From positions 57,623,934 to 57,687,933 of the forward strand of contig NC_063169.1 of assembly GCF_023159225.1 (NCBI RefSeq): a stretch of DNA of 64,000 nt, in the 5' to 3' direction. Below the pieces are notes generated by a model. It saw only the letters and a list, made by a program, of their open reading frames with translations. It was not told the origin of the DNA and searched no databases. The stretch is from Perognathus longimembris pacificus. Lineage: Eukaryota; Chordata; Mammalia; Rodentia; Heteromyidae. A program made the position numbers and the translations under genes. Shown here piece after piece: positions 1 to 44,120 of the stretch. Each line of letters starts with the position of its first letter. The first letter of the stretch is position 1.

Positions 1-439
1 CTCTTCAGACATGTTCTGTCATATGATACTTTTCATATTAAAGATTAGACCAACGATGCTTTCAGGTAAGGAAGAAAGTCTTTTTAATATCAGTGTACAT
101 TTTTATTTTATTCATTCTTTATTTATTTATTTACTTTATTGTTACTATAGAGGTGATGTACTATTACATGAGATTACTATTACATGAGTCAGGTAATGAG
201 TACATTTCCTTTCGTATAGTGTCTTTCGTTCCTTCACTGTCTCTCAGTCCCTCTCTCCTATCTCTACCCAGAGTTTTATAGTTCACTTTCATCAGTGTCC
301 AGTGAGCTCCACTGCTGCAATTGTTTACCTTTTTCTCCCAAGTTCTGTACTCTCCTCCCAACCCTTCTGAAGATGTACATTTGGATATACTATACTCTAG
401 AGAAGGTAACAATGATAGAATCATCAAAAACTAAAAATG

Positions 440-524
440 AAAGAAAGGAAGGAAGGAAGAAAGAAGGAAGGAAGGAAGGAAGGAAGGAAGGAAGGAAGGA
501 AGGAAGGAAGGAAGGAAGGAAGGA
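440..524 (+). repeat. (GGAA)n microsatellite
   Basis: Tandem GGAA/GAAA units, nearly perfect over the last 60 bp. They give a spurious Lys/Glu/Gly/Arg reading frame. Confidence 0.95.
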
Positions 525-687
525 GCTTTCTTGTTTCCATATCTTAGAGATCGTTTCGGTATGTATATTATTTTATAAAAATCTGAAGAGGCACTTCAGC
601 ATTGTGCCTTTATGTTTCTCTCCTAAGAGTATCCTGTTTTAGTCTCACTGTGTGAGCCAGGATATGTTAAAGATGTCTTTACATCCA

Positions 688-930
688 TGTTCATTGTCAC
701 ACTATTCACAATAGCCAAGAACTTGAAATAGCCAAGATGCCCCAAATAGATGAGAAGGCTCTAAAAATATGGTACCTACACACAATGGAATTTTACACAG
801 CCATTAGAAAGAATAAAATAATGTCATTTGCAGGGAAATGGGATAGAACTTGACAAATCTTACTAAGTGAGGTAAGCCAAGCTGAGAGAGACAAACAGCA
901 CATGATCTCTCTGATATACAGAAATTAGAT
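688..930 (+). mobile_element. L1 fragment (end of ORF2), sense
   Basis: Degraded but recognisable series: ACTATTCACAATAGCCAAGA, then TACACACAATGGAATTTTAC and ACAGCCATTAGAAAGAATAA, in L1 ORF2 3' order. No open frame. Confidence 0.8.
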
Positions 931-1284
931 CTAAAATACACTGGGATATGATCAATTATACAGGTTCTATTCATGTCTAGGAGGTTAAAATAGTAAGTAA
1001 ATTCTAGAGAAGAATTAATATATGAATAGCTATTCGTATCAATGTTTCTTTGTTTTGTATTTTCCAACTGCTAAGAAGTACCCTCATTCAGTGATTCTGG
1101 GAGTATTTCTGTTAGAGAAATAGGTGAATACTTGATTCCTCCAAGTTATTTGTTTCTTATTAGAGACACAAGTTACTCTTTGTGAATAAAAAAATATTGT
1201 TCTCCATGTACAACGCTACTTCCACTGTAAGGTGAAATATCTCTCTCGTTTGCATTCCTGGAAGTGCTCAACATACATAGATAA

Positions 1285-33003
<31,719 letters not shown>

Positions 33004-33565
33004 TGTCTTTAATAGAAGAAGCAAAAACCAAAAAAAAAAAGGTAGGAAAATCAATCTGCACAAATGTGAAGACGTGCAAGCCGTGAAAACTCCTACTAGC
33101 CAATGTAAATGTGCTATTACCTAGGCAACTGCATGGAGATGAGGAATGTCTTTTGTGAAGAAGTCCTCACGGAACTCATTCTTTTGGTGTATTTCTTCCA
33201 TGGAGGAGGTTCACCCATCACTAACAGCTTCACTACAGAGAGCAGCTATACTCAGGAATGAGAGAACAGAAGATTTCACAGGACAAGTCATTGAATCACA
33301 CTCATCAGAAGTCAGGGGAGAGAGGAAGCTTAGAGGACAAGGGAAGATCAAAGCCAAGGATAAACTAGATTTGATCTCAGACCCCACACTTCACCATGAG
33401 GCCTGGACATGGGGGTTCCCTCAATCATCTTTCTCAACAATACACACACTGATGCAGCCAACTACTAGATGGTATCAGGCAATGTTTTCTGTTAATACAG
33501 CAACACTTTTTTTTTGCAGTTAAATTTCCACCATAGAGAGAAAAGCTTGTTAAGATTGGACACCA

Positions 33566-33790
33566 ATGGCTGGGCACCGATGGATCACATCTGCAATCTC
33601 AGGATTGCAGTCTGAAGCCAGCCCTGACAGGAGTCTGTGAGACACTTTATCTCCACTTAACAACCAGAAAGCCAAAAGTAGAGCTGTGGTTCAAAATGGT
33701 AGAGCACTAGCCTTGAGCAAAAAAGTTCAGGGACAGCACCCAGGCCATGAATTCAAGCCCTACGACCAACAAAAATAAATAAATAAATGG
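33566..33790 (+). mobile_element. composite B1-ID SINE inside the ADGRG2 3' UTR
   Basis: CTGGGCACCGATGGATCACA, then AGTCTGAAGCCAGCCCTGAC and AGAGCACTAGCCTTGAGCAA, with a short AAATAAATAAAT tail containing AATAAA. Confidence 0.85.
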
Positions 33791-34319
33791 ACACAAGATT
33801 AAAAATCATTTTATTATATCAAATACTTAACATTCAGGACTGTAACATGCTTGAGAAAATCTTCCCATAATATCAATCAAGTTCATTTGAGAGTATAAAA
33901 ATGTCTAATATTTCCTTTTTTCTACTCAACACAAAGAGCTTTAGCATCATCAATTATAACTTATACACAAAGATTAGGCTTCATCATTAATTATCATTTA
34001 ATCCCACATATTTGTATCCAGTATATTATGGACATCCCAGTATTGGGGAGGCTCCCCGTAGTTAGGAATGAGCCAGATATACTTTCCCCCCCCTCTTTTC
34101 CTCCATTGAGCTTAACAGAGAAGAAAGAGAAATTCCATCAAGCATCCTACAGATTGTATAATTGTCTTTCCCTTTTAGGAACCATGCATTTGAGATTCTG
34201 TGGTCTGATTCTTGCTCTTATGAGTTCAAGACATTTTCATTCACTCAAATGAAGGCTTCTTTCTTCCCCTAGTAAGAATTTTGCTCCAAGGAACCTACAC
34301 TGAGACCTATGGGTATCTT

Positions 34320-34325
34320 AATAAA
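34320..34325 (+). terminator. possible proximal polyadenylation signal
   Basis: AATAAA in an A/T-rich context about 1.3 kb after the ADGRG2 stop codon. It could give a short-UTR transcript. Downstream GU content is unremarkable, so this is weak. Confidence 0.35.
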
Positions 34326-35594
34326 AATAATTTATCAGTTTGCAAGTCTATACTGCTAATGTATATGATTCCTCTGATTATAGTGTCTAAGGCTCTGAGG
34401 GAGCCTGGATGAAGGGTTTGGTATTTATGGACTAGGCTGCCATAGACAACTTGCGTGTCACACTAGGCATCTTACCTCACTCTGAACTAGCCTGAACAAT
34501 GCTTCCTTGCTAATGAAGGTGTAGACCACATCTTAATTGCTGTTCAATGTTAGGGTCCTGTCTAGTTTCATAGAAATGGGATTCGGTGCACACTGTCCTC
34601 TTCCTCAGCTCATTCTGGGTGTTTTGAGAATTACCATGTTCAAAGAAGCAGCAGCACAGCACAGTGAGGAGAAAGCGAGTGACCTGGAAAAGACAATCCG
34701 CTTGCAGCAAGAGGCCAGAATGGAGCCCTGCAGGCCTTTCCTCTGTGAGGATGAGTCTCAATCTGAGATGTACAAGGGGTAGCAGGCTCTGGAGTCTCTC
34801 ACTCTTTACTGAGTTTCAATTATGCAGTGTTTTTGCCAGGCTGAAGAAGATGACAAGACAGTCAAGTGGTTGATATAAGTCCCATTTTCAGCAGCCTTGA
34901 TGGCCAATGGGAAGGATCTGGGCTTTGCCCAGCCTGGCTTTCACAGAGAATTGGAGTGCTCAAGAGAAAAGGAGAGTAAATTTTAAGGTCATTATGACTC
35001 ACTAGAGTAGAGCGAGATCCTTTCCTTTAGGGATATATTAACAGACTACTTATTGTGACAAAGGCTACACATTAGATGAAAATTAATTTTAGGCACTGAA
35101 TACATGAGTATTTCCTCCAACCTTAGATATTCATTTAGTTAATAGTAATTAAGATATAGCTTCAAAAATGGCTTCACTTTTAATTTCTACTCATAAGCAT
35201 CCAGATTTGAGAAAACCTTCTTTTTCATATTTAGCAACATTGTCATTCCCACTTGAGAAAATTTTAATAACCAAGCAAAGAAAAATGAAAAAGAAAAGTA
35301 CAGACTAGATACATTTGAACGTGGACTTCAATGACTGAACCAAATTCCCCCCTCTCAGATCTAAGGATGTAGCTCTTACCTGCGTTTAGCCACTCAGAAG
35401 ACAAAGGCAGGCATTGAACTGGGGTCTAAAATTCAGCCTGCACCCAGCCTTGAGAATGGTATCAATCCAGACTGCCTCCTCACTTTTTAACTGTGTTGTG
35501 TTAATTTTGTTCTAGGAGCCTTGAGTTAGTTTCCATTCTTGTCTTTTATTTCGTGCATTGTAAAGATTGTTTTTGTTATTGGCATAGAATCTTC

Positions 35595-35613
35595 TGTACA
35601 TATTTATTTATTT
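35595..35613 (+). promoter_or_regulatory. Pumilio-type site followed by AU-rich element
   Basis: TGTACATA (35595-35602) fits the PUF consensus UGUANAUA. It runs into overlapping ATTTA pentamers (35601-35613, containing TTATTTATT). In a 3' UTR these would suggest control of mRNA stability, but function is not shown. Confidence 0.5.
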
Positions 35614-35835
35614 GTGTTTACAAATGTCAAACTATCTCGTAGCTTAGCTTTCTATTGCCGATCTCTAATGTTTTAATTAACTTTCTATTCGAGAGACTGT
35701 ATATTTTTTTCTAAAAATATTTGTGAAACAGTTTTCTGCAGTAAGTTTATGAATATGATTGATAAGTGACTGTGAGTACAAATGAGAATTAGCATGGCTG
35801 ATTGGCCATTTGACATAGATGGAAAATGTTTTTCA

Positions 35836-35841
35836 AATAAA
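35836..35841 (+). terminator. ADGRG2: distal polyadenylation signal of ADGRG2
   Basis: AATAAA, followed about 10-20 bp later by a T/GT-rich stretch (TTCTATTGTTCATGTT) suited to cleavage near 35855-35862. It lies at the end of a U-rich, repeat-free 400-bp block. Confidence 0.7.
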
Positions 35842-36105
35842 TACTTCTATTGTTCATGTTCCAAATGCTCCAATTCCTTTATGAGTAAATGTTTCTGACT
35901 CTTAAAATAGGAAAAGATTATTTAGCAACTGGAAAATAACCTGCCACCAATTAAGCCAGTGACATGAGACTATTTTACCAAAACATTAGGAATGAAAATA
36001 TGACACTGATCCAGTTCACTGGGATGAATGCATTTTGAAGTTCTTAGAATGTCTCAGGGTAGCTGATGTAAAGCCCAACTCCAGGGCAGATGAAAAGTGA
36101 TGCAG

Positions 36106-36216
36106 TGGGGCTGGGGATTTAGCTCAGTGGCAGAAGAGCGCCTCCCTGGCAAGCGCAAGGCCCCAAGTTCGGTCCTCAGCCCTGGGGTGGCGGGGGGGGG
36201 GGGGGGAACAAGCTAT
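36106..36216 (+). mobile_element. monomeric ID SINE ending in a poly(G) run
   Basis: GGGGCTGGGGATTTAGCTCA start, GGCCCCAAGTTCGGTCCTCA B-box region, then 16 consecutive G instead of a long poly(A). The 13-bp duplication AAAAGTGATGCAG flanks it (36093-36105, 36217-36229). It sits about 250 bp beyond the ADGRG2 polyadenylation signal. Confidence 0.9.
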
Positions 36217-36838
36217 AAAAGTGATGCAGGTTTCCTTAAAAGGAAGCCATCAGAATCTCTCACCCCCTACTCCCATAAAAGGAGCAGAATCAGAAACTTC
36301 ATGTAGAGCTTAAGACCTGTTTTCTTCCATTTGTTTCTTTACACATTTATAACTTCTATTTCCATTATAGGGGACTTAGAAAATGACACATTTTAGCCAA
36401 TTTCACTGGCACAATCAGAGCAGTTCCACCCCCACTTCCTTTCACTCTGGTTACTTAGAATAGGTTTTTCTGCAGTCCGGCCAAGGCCCAGTTTGGTTCA
36501 CAGTCCTACCCAACAGACTGTGTGTGCCCAGCGCTAAGTTGTGAGGCTCTTTGACAGTTCACTGGGAAACCAGGCCAAAGCCGACAACGCTAGGCCAAGC
36601 CATGTTAAGAAAACAGGCGAATAGTTAGTTGCTTGTGGCTCATCCACAGACCTGGAGAGCCGCTACTCCAGGAAGTGTGGGAAATAGCGAAGGACAGACA
36701 CTTACTTGATTTGTGGGCTGACCCATGTGTGTAGCACTTTTGAAACCTGAAAGAATTGGGCTTTAGAAATGCAGTGCTTTTGGAAGTCATTCTATGTTTT
36801 CAGTTGAGTAACAAGCTACTTCTTTCATATAAAAAAAT

Positions 36839-36857
36839 CTCTCTCTCTCTCTCTCTC
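36839..36857 (+). repeat. (TC)n tract within pyrimidine-rich 36830-36945
   Basis: Short TC array followed by about 90 bp of mostly C/T, then an A13 run. Confidence 0.85.
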
Positions 36858-36969
36858 GTTTTCTCTCTCTTACTCCTTACAGCCTTCCTCTCTTTTTCTT
36901 TCTCTTCCCCCTTTACTTTTTTTTCCTGTCCTTCCTCCTCCTCAGGAAAAAAAAAAAAAGATTATCTAG

Positions 36970-37183
36970 GCCAAGCACTGATGGCTCACGCCTGTAATCC
37001 TAGCTATTCAAGAGGCTGAGATCTGAGGATTGCTGTTCGAAGCCATCCCAGGCAGGAAAGCTGTAATCTTCAGTTTACTAGCAGAAAAATAGAAGTGGTG
37101 CTGTAGCTTAAAGTGGTAGAGCACTAGCAAAAGAACCCAGGGAGGGGGACCTGGCCCTGGGTTTAATCCCCAGGACTGCCAGT
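36970..37183 (+). mobile_element. composite B1-ID SINE
   Basis: AAGCACTGATGGCTCACGCC, GGCTGAGATCTGAGGATTGC and GGTTTAATCCCCAGGACTGC. Confidence 0.85.
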
Positions 37184-37577
37184 AAAAAAACAATCAAAGG
37201 AACTGGAGTGAAGTTAAGTAGGATGGATCAGTTCTGGTCTTGTACATGAAGCTAGGTAAAATGTGTTATTTTCTAAATATCCCAGTAATGGAAATAGCAG
37301 CTATAAATGTGCAAAACTACCCCCCAGGTCCTCCATTCTACTTACTGTTCTGCTCCATTGGGGGAAGAGGGGATGTGGTGGGTCCTCCCCCCACCAAGAA
37401 AAAATCTCAATTATTTAGTCTGTCACAGAGCATGGCTTTGTATCAACTGTCCTGAGAAACTCTAAACACTGTGTCATATATGTATTCCTCCTTCATCTCA
37501 GGGAGGAACAGTTGGTGCTGAGGTTTCACTGTCTGCTATTTCCCGAGAGAAAAAAAGAAGATGGAAGTGAAATTTTC

Positions 37578-37822
37578 CAGCCAGGCAGTGTTGGCTCATG
37601 CATATAAACCTAGCTACCTAAAGGGATAAAAATTTGAGAATCACAGTTCAAAGTCAGCCCAGGCACAAAAGTCTGTGAGACTATTCTTTCCAATTAACCA
37701 GCAAAATAACCAGAACTAGAGGGCTGGCTCAAGTCCTAGAGGGTCACACTTAAGCGGAAAAAAAATTGTTTAACAAGAATGCAAGGTTCTGAGTTCAAGC
37801 CCTAGCACTAGACCAGAAAAAA
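37578..37822 (+). mobile_element. composite B1-ID SINE, degraded
   Basis: CAGCCAGGCAGTGTTGGCTC, CAAAGTCAGCCCAGGCACAA and GAGTTCAAGCCCTAGCACTA. Confidence 0.8.
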
Positions 37823-37967
37823 AAACACCTTTCAGATATTTACATTTATAGTCTATAATATCCCCACTTTCAAAACTGAAACAAAGTGAAAAAAATGTAC
37901 TTTTCTTGTTAAATTAACTCCAACCTAAATTGAGTAATGCTAACCTGATAGGAAATTAAAGTCATAA

Positions 37968-38209
37968 ACCAGGCACCAGTGGCTCACGTCTGTAATCCTA
38001 ACTATTCAGGAAGCTGAGACCTGAGGAACCAGGTTTAAAGTTAGCCTGAGCAGGAACATCCATGATACTCTAACCTCCAATTAACCACCAGAAAACCAGA
38101 AGTGGAGCCCAAGCTCAAGTGTTAGAGCTCTAGCCTTGAGCAAAAGAAGCTCAGGGACAGCACCCAGGCCCTGAGTACAGACCACCCAGGACTGGCCAAA
38201 AAAGAAAAA

Positions 38210-38210
<1 letters not shown>
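37968..38210 (+). mobile_element. composite B1-ID SINE with CA-expanded tail
   Basis: CAGGCACCAGTGGCTCACGT through CCAGGACTGGCC. It runs into the CA microsatellite that follows. Confidence 0.87.
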
Positions 38211-38249
<39 letters not shown>

Positions 38250-38308
38250 CACACACACACACACATACACAAACACACAGCACACATACATATATATATA
38301 TATATATA
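38211..38308 (+). repeat. (CA)n-(TA)n compound microsatellite
   Basis: Interrupted CA array followed by (TA)9; it probably grew from the preceding SINE tail. Confidence 0.95.
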
Positions 38309-39137
38309 ATTTGGGTTCCAGGTATTTATTGTATATCTTCTATGAGAATATCAGTAGTTATAATCCATTTAGGAAACTGACAATAATGCTGGTAAATAGC
38401 CTACCTATGGTCGTACAAAAAGGAAAAGGACTTGAAGTGAAGTCTCCCTGATTGTTCCTTTTCGTACATCAGTGCACCTGCTCCCTGCTTCCAAGAACAT
38501 GCCTGGGAAGGAAGGGAGTCCCAGGGCTGGAAAAATGGTTTGAGATGCATGCAGACACTTCCAGAGCTGAAGGAGAAATCCCTGGACTAGAACAGGTGAC
38601 AATTTGATTTTGATGGATTCAGACTGTCCCCTTCTGGGGGGTGAGGAAAGTTATCCCAGGCAGAGGCTGGAAAGTTCAGGCAGAGTGAGTGGAAAATGGT
38701 TGCGGTTGGCTTGATGGCAGGGTGAGGAAAGGAGCTGCAGAGCAGTGACAGGGCCGAGACCAGACCATGGGACCAGAGCCATATGTCCCAATGGTCATGG
38801 ATGACCTTGTCAGCAAGAACAAAAGGGCATCAAGGCTTCACATCAGCAGGAATGAGGACCACACGCAGGATGGCAAGGGGCCTTTGCATATGTCCTTAGA
38901 ACAACCTGTTTGTGGGCCACTGTCCAGGGATCACAGGTCTCAAGGAAACGATGGTAGTGCCAAAAGGCCTATAGGGCAGCAGCAAGCCTGTGCTTTGGAG
39001 AGAGCAGCAGGCTACGGTTAGAACATCACTGACTGCCTTGCTTGTTCCCAGATGCCAGCTGTGAGAATGGGCTGCAAGGGAAAGTCAGCCTTTCATGAAA
39101 ACTTCTGTTTATGTCAAGGAATGTGGAAGAGCTTTCG

Positions 39138-39139
<2 letters not shown>

Positions 39140-39174
<35 letters not shown>

Positions 39175-39180
39175 TCTCCC
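39140..39180 (+). repeat. (TC)n microsatellite
   Basis: About 16 TC units followed by CCCTCTCTCCC. Confidence 0.95.
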
Positions 39181-39183
39181 ACT

Positions 39184-39392
39184 ACAACTTCAACTCTGGA
39201 CCTGCGTGCTGTGCATTTTCACTCAAGGCTGGTGTTCTATCACTTAGCACAACTCCACTTCTGGCTTTTTAGTGGTTATTTAGAGAGTCTCACAGACTTT
39301 CCTGCCTAGGCTGGCTTCAACCAGAGATCCTCAGATCTCAGCCTCTTGAGTACCTAGGATTATAGACATGAGCTACGGGCATCCTGACAATA
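39184..39392 (-). mobile_element. composite SINE, antisense
   Basis: CCTAGGCTGGCTTCAACCAG and CTCAGATCTCAGCCTCTTGA. The TC array marks its former poly(A) end. Confidence 0.8.
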
Positions 39393-40634
39393 GCTAATTT
39401 TTTCTTCAGTTATGAGTTAAAGTACCATCATTTTAGGTCTAGTCTCTGTCTTAACCATAAAGTGATGCTTTATTTCTCTTTACCATACAACTGTGTTTTC
39501 AGTACCTCAAAGTTTATCTTCTTGGAAAGTAGTTCTCTGCAGGATTATTCAAGCGTCTAATCCTAGTGCAAGAATTCTGATTTAGCATGAAGAGGTTCCC
39601 CACTCAACAGGACCTGTGGACGGCAAAGAGCAACATGGCCAGTTCACACAGGATTCTCCGCGTGTGCTCAGTTAGAACTGGAATATGAGTGAAATGTGAT
39701 TGATAAATAATGAACGTGTGTTTATTTGTTGTATCAATATGGACCGCTGAGGAAGTAGATGCTAAAGCAGATTGAGAAATTCCAGCTGTATATTGGGGAT
39801 AAGATACAGGAAAGAGGAAGCAGGAATGGACAAGGAGAAGCCTACACATTCCAGCCTCAGGAAAGGACAAGCAGATGGAGGAAGATGAGCTTGCAATACC
39901 ACTCCCAGTGAGTCTTGGCCCACATGGAGATGGTCCAGCACAGAGGTTTCCAAGTATGGTGGCCTGGCCTGGCCTGCTCTGGGTTGAGTCAAAGTGGCCC
40001 GATCTGTTAAGCCCCTGGTCCCAATTGCTGGCTGGTAGCTGCCTGGAAGCCCCGTGTTCTTCATGCTATGCCTGAAACACACCAGAAAACACAATAACAT
40101 TATGCCTGGAAGCAGCGCGCTGGCCCTCTCCGTACAGCAAGCTCCCTCCAGAAAGATCGAAATGGCCTTCTCCTGTGACCCACCCCCATCAACATAAGCA
40201 CCAATGGTGGCCTAAGAATCTAGCCAGAAAGCTATAAATACCAAGATTAACCCGTGAGCTGCTGCCAGGCTCAACCATGTACTCTGCCACGTGCCTGACT
40301 AAAGGTAGCATACGATCTTCAGCCAGAGATGTTTCAAAATACTTAGCCCTTAACTGAAATGTATGCATATGTTGCTCCACCCATGTTCCACTGTAAAATC
40401 GAGAGCTGTTTTGGCAACCATGCTGGATCACCTGCATTGACCTGACCTTGAAATATCCTGTCATCTCGTTTGACAAACTCATCAGTTTCCTTGAAGGGCT
40501 TTTGGGTTGGCAGAAGAACAAGTGTAATTTGGCTATCAAGAAACCAACATTTGTTAGTACTACTTAATGTGAACTTCCATTAAATATGGTTTTCTGGTTT
40601 TCTGTTTAGTTAGTTGAAATTAAATATCTAGGGT

Positions 40635-40765
40635 CACCAGGCACTGATGGCTCATGCCTGTAATCTTCACTACTCAGGAGGCGGAGGTCAGAGGGTTGTG
40701 GTTTAAAGCCAGTCTGGGCAGAAAAGTTTGTGAGACTCTTATATCCGATAAAACTAATCAGAAAA
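40635..40765 (+). mobile_element. truncated B1-like SINE
   Basis: CCAGGCACTGATGGCTCATG to GTGAGACTCTTATATCCGAT; the right-hand unit is missing. Confidence 0.8.
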
Positions 40766-41364
40766 AGCAGGAAAATAGAAATAGTGGTGAAAATAGAGAT
40801 AAATATCCGTCTCCTCTATGCAACCCCATGAAATCAATGATGCACCCCCACAGGAGCACAATCATTTCATATCACCTTCCCAGCTGTGAGTTACAACACT
40901 GCAAAGTCCACAGAGGAATAGAAGACAACTGATCATCGGGAAGCATAAAGACAGCCAGCAAAGCAGAATTTTGCAGTTGCTGGGAAGTGCCCTCAGATGA
41001 GAGCCAGGGACAGAGGCAGAACTGAGGGTCTCCATTTCCTGATTCCACATTGCATGCTCCACAGCAAACCAGCCTGCCTCTACCTTCTCCCTGAGTGCCT
41101 GTAGGTTATGGTGCTCAGTGCATAGCATGGAACTTGTTGCCAGAGATCCCTGAAATACTTTGGCAAGATAACACTTCATGTGATTGCCTCCCAAGGTCCC
41201 TGAGCACTGGCTTATACACCAAACATGGTATTCTTGGATATCATGGCTGTGGAGAAGCATCTGCACCAATGACAACATGTGGGAAGGATGCTTGAATAAT
41301 TTAAAAATAGTCATGTTTCATCACTTCAAATTAAAAAACAAAACAATGGCAACAACAAAATAGT

Positions 41365-41583
41365 CAGGCTGGGTACTGGAGGCTCATGTCCGTAATGCTA
41401 GCTACTCAGGAAGCTGATAGCTAGAGGATCTAAGTGTGAAGGCAGCCCGGGCAGAAGAGTCCATGCGATTTCATCTCCAATAAAATAGAGGTGGTATGGC
41501 TCAAGTGGTAAGGCTATCAGCCAAGCAAGTGAGCCAGCAAGACCTCTGAGATCAAACTCAATTCTACAAAAAATAAAATAAAA
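41365..41583 (+). mobile_element. composite SINE, degraded
   Basis: CTACTCAGGAAGCTGATAGC, AAGGCAGCCCGGGCAGAAGA and an AAATAAAATAAA tail. Confidence 0.75.
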
Positions 41584-41721
41584 AATTAATGAGTCATGTC
41601 TTGTGAAAAGAAATTTTCATTACCTTCATAGTCCATTTCTAGTAAATATTTTAACCTAAAAGTAATAAAGTCATTTCTTCAAAAATTGTGGTAGGTAACA
41701 ATATATATGTGTTCACATACA

Positions 41722-41812
41722 AAGAGACAGAAAGGGAGAGAGAGGAAGGGAAGGAGGAAGGGAGGGAGAGAGGGAGGGAGGAAAGGAGGGAGGGAAGGAG
41801 GGAGGGAAACTG
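41722..41812 (+). repeat. (GGGA)n/(GGAA)n purine tract
   Basis: About 90 bp, almost all purine, from GAGACAGAAAGG to GGAGGGAAAC. Confidence 0.93.
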
Positions 41813-43389
41813 ATTTTATACAAGTACTCAGAATTGTAAAAGGATATTTTCTTCCCAGGAATAATTCCAAGCAAATACTACAAACATCAAAGTTAGAAAA
41901 TATTTTATTTGGACTTTTGCCACAATAACAGAAAAATCAGTTCTCAGTTTAAAGTGGTTTTCTTTCTGTTTTTCCCCCCTCTCTCTTTATCCACCAAAGC
42001 TATAAGGGATTGCTAACATAGCTGTGGCTTTCATTCTTCCAAATAATTCCTAATTCTCTTGAAAGTAATTTTTTTGCTTTCAACAGATCTTTTTGCTAAC
42101 ATTTACTTGGCTATTTTGTAAAAGCCTGTATTCACTCAATAAAAGCTCTTGAAGTTTAAAAAGCCTCCTCTCTTCTCCTCAGTCACATTTTCCCACATTT
42201 CCCATGGCTTGTATTTAAGATGAAAGAGGCCCTGATGAGCCCAGACCCACAATTAGGAGACAGTTATTTTCTTCTCTCCAGTCATCTCTTTTGAATCCAC
42301 TGATCCAATCAGTGTGAAATTAGCTCTCGCACTCTCTGAGCACTTCCTGAGAGATTTGTGATGTTCAGACTCTACTTTCTGTAATAGTCACAGCAAAATA
42401 GCATAGGTCAACCCTTCCTTTTAAAAATTCCTGGTAGTGTAAACCTCTATGAAGTCAGGGTAGGTGTGTGAGATGCAGAATTGGACATTTTTTGAGTGAT
42501 AATAGTCTGGAAATGAGCTGTCAGGTTTCATAAAACTTCCCTTTTCTTAACAAAATGCTCTGCATTGTGTAAGCAGATAAAAAGTTTCCCAAAGGACCTG
42601 TGGCAAACTGAGGCTTGCTCGGTTTCCTTTGCCGACAAGGAAGTAACTCCAGAGGCCACTGGAAATCAGTGCCTTCTCTCTCCTGAACTTCCAGGAAGAC
42701 AGTCAGGAAGCAGCAGGCACGCTGTGGGAAGTACTATTTGGTCAGTCAGGCAATAAGCTGCTTTGAACTCCATCTGGGGACGGCAAAGCTATTGATTTCA
42801 TTCAGTTGCTTTATTGAGTGTAAGAGGCTTGGGCTGGTTTTAGGGGTTTTTTTTTGGAGGGTGTGGGGGGGTGTAGGAAGAGAAGTTTTTAAGGATTGGG
42901 TGTCTCTCATCATGAAGCATGGCCAGATTAAAGCCTTCAGAGTAGGCAGCCAGGCAGGGGATGTAGAAAAGAGTTGCAGCTCAGGTCTTGAGAAATCTCA
43001 CCTGGCAACAATCTATCTTGGCTACTAAAATATCTATATAGCCATGTATATAAAGAATTTTGCATATGCTGTAGCATTTCACACAATTAATAACTTAGTG
43101 TTTTCACCTATCATATTCAAATTTTCTTGCTTTGGTAGCTCTAACCACTTTATATTGTCATTGTCTAAGGCATCTGCTTTTCTCACACGATCATGAGCTT
43201 ATTAATGTAAAGTATCAGTTCTATTCAACATGCACTCCTTATTCTAGCTAGGTTCTAAAATATACCAAGTGATTATTAGGTCTCTTTGAAATGACATGCA
43301 GTAATGATTACTTTGATGTGAAATTTCTGAAAATGAAAATTCAGTTATAACTCTACATGCCACACCAGAAAGACATGATAATGTCATGG

Positions 43390-43560
43390 CAAAGTTATAA
43401 TGTCTTCCTTTTAGGCATTCTTCTAAGTTTCTAGTTTCATATCTTATGTTTCAAATATTCAATCCATTTTGAGCTCATTTTTCTGTATGATGTAAAATGT
43501 GTCTAATTTCATTCTTTTTTCATGGTTTGTGCCACATAGCTGTACTTTGCCAAGAGGATT
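43390..43560 (-). mobile_element. L1 ORF2 fragment, antisense
   Basis: CAATCCATTTTGAGCTCATT and TAATTTCATTCTTTTTTCAT match the antisense image of L1 ORF2. Confidence 0.7.
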
Positions 43561-44039
43561 CACAGAATAATGTAGTCCGACAGAGAAGGGGTAGACCCCA
43601 AAGCTGTGTTATTGTTTTAATCCAGGATATTACTTATTAATCAATTTTTATGTTATTTCTATCTTTCCCCATGAGATCATGCTGTGATCCTTGAACAAAA
43701 CCAGTAATATTATTAACATCTTTATTGGAGATGAGTGATCAGTTGATATAATTTAGGCTGGACCTTTTGGAGACAATCTGTAATGAAGAAATAAAGCCCA
43801 GAGAAGTTGGGATTTCATGACAGGGACATTATGACCTCTTCCATTGCCATTACGATACCCTTGTTAGGGGTGGCTTTCAAAGATATACTGGCCCCATGCC
43901 ACATGCTAGCTCAGGCATGTGAGCTCACGCTGCCTCTTGGTACCTGAGAGCACACTAACGTGTTTTCCCTCACAACATCTGACCCTATGTGAGGACAAGC
44001 ACAGGAGCGGTGTGGCTACTCTTTCGCCATCTTAGAAAT

Positions 44040-44120
44040 CACTTAGTATGATTTTTTTCCAAGTCTTTCCATTTCCTTACGAATGGGGCAATGTCATTCT
44101 TTCTGATGGAAGCATAGACC
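44040..44120 (-). mobile_element. L1 fragment, antisense
   Basis: TTTCCATTTCCTTACGAATG and CATTCTTTCTGATGGAAGCA, the same segment as in the element at 9190-9965. Confidence 0.7.

Larger units (their letters stand above)
33004..35862 (+). other. ADGRG2: ADGRG2 3' UTR (inferred)
   Basis: Non-coding sequence continues from the stop to a distal AATAAA. The first 150 bp and the last 400 bp are U-rich and look like conserved UTR. The middle carries one composite SINE (about 33566-33790). The exact 3' end is inferred, because no transcript is available. Confidence 0.65.

Noticed and set aside
38767..39021. 84-codon + strand frame with fairly high GC
   Set aside because: Considered as a possible PHKA2 first exon, but the translation does not resemble it and no donor or CpG-rich promoter fits.
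40862..41314. 150-codon minus-strand open frame in the intergenic region
   Set aside because: No family features recognised; the length is within what several other evident chance frames here reach.
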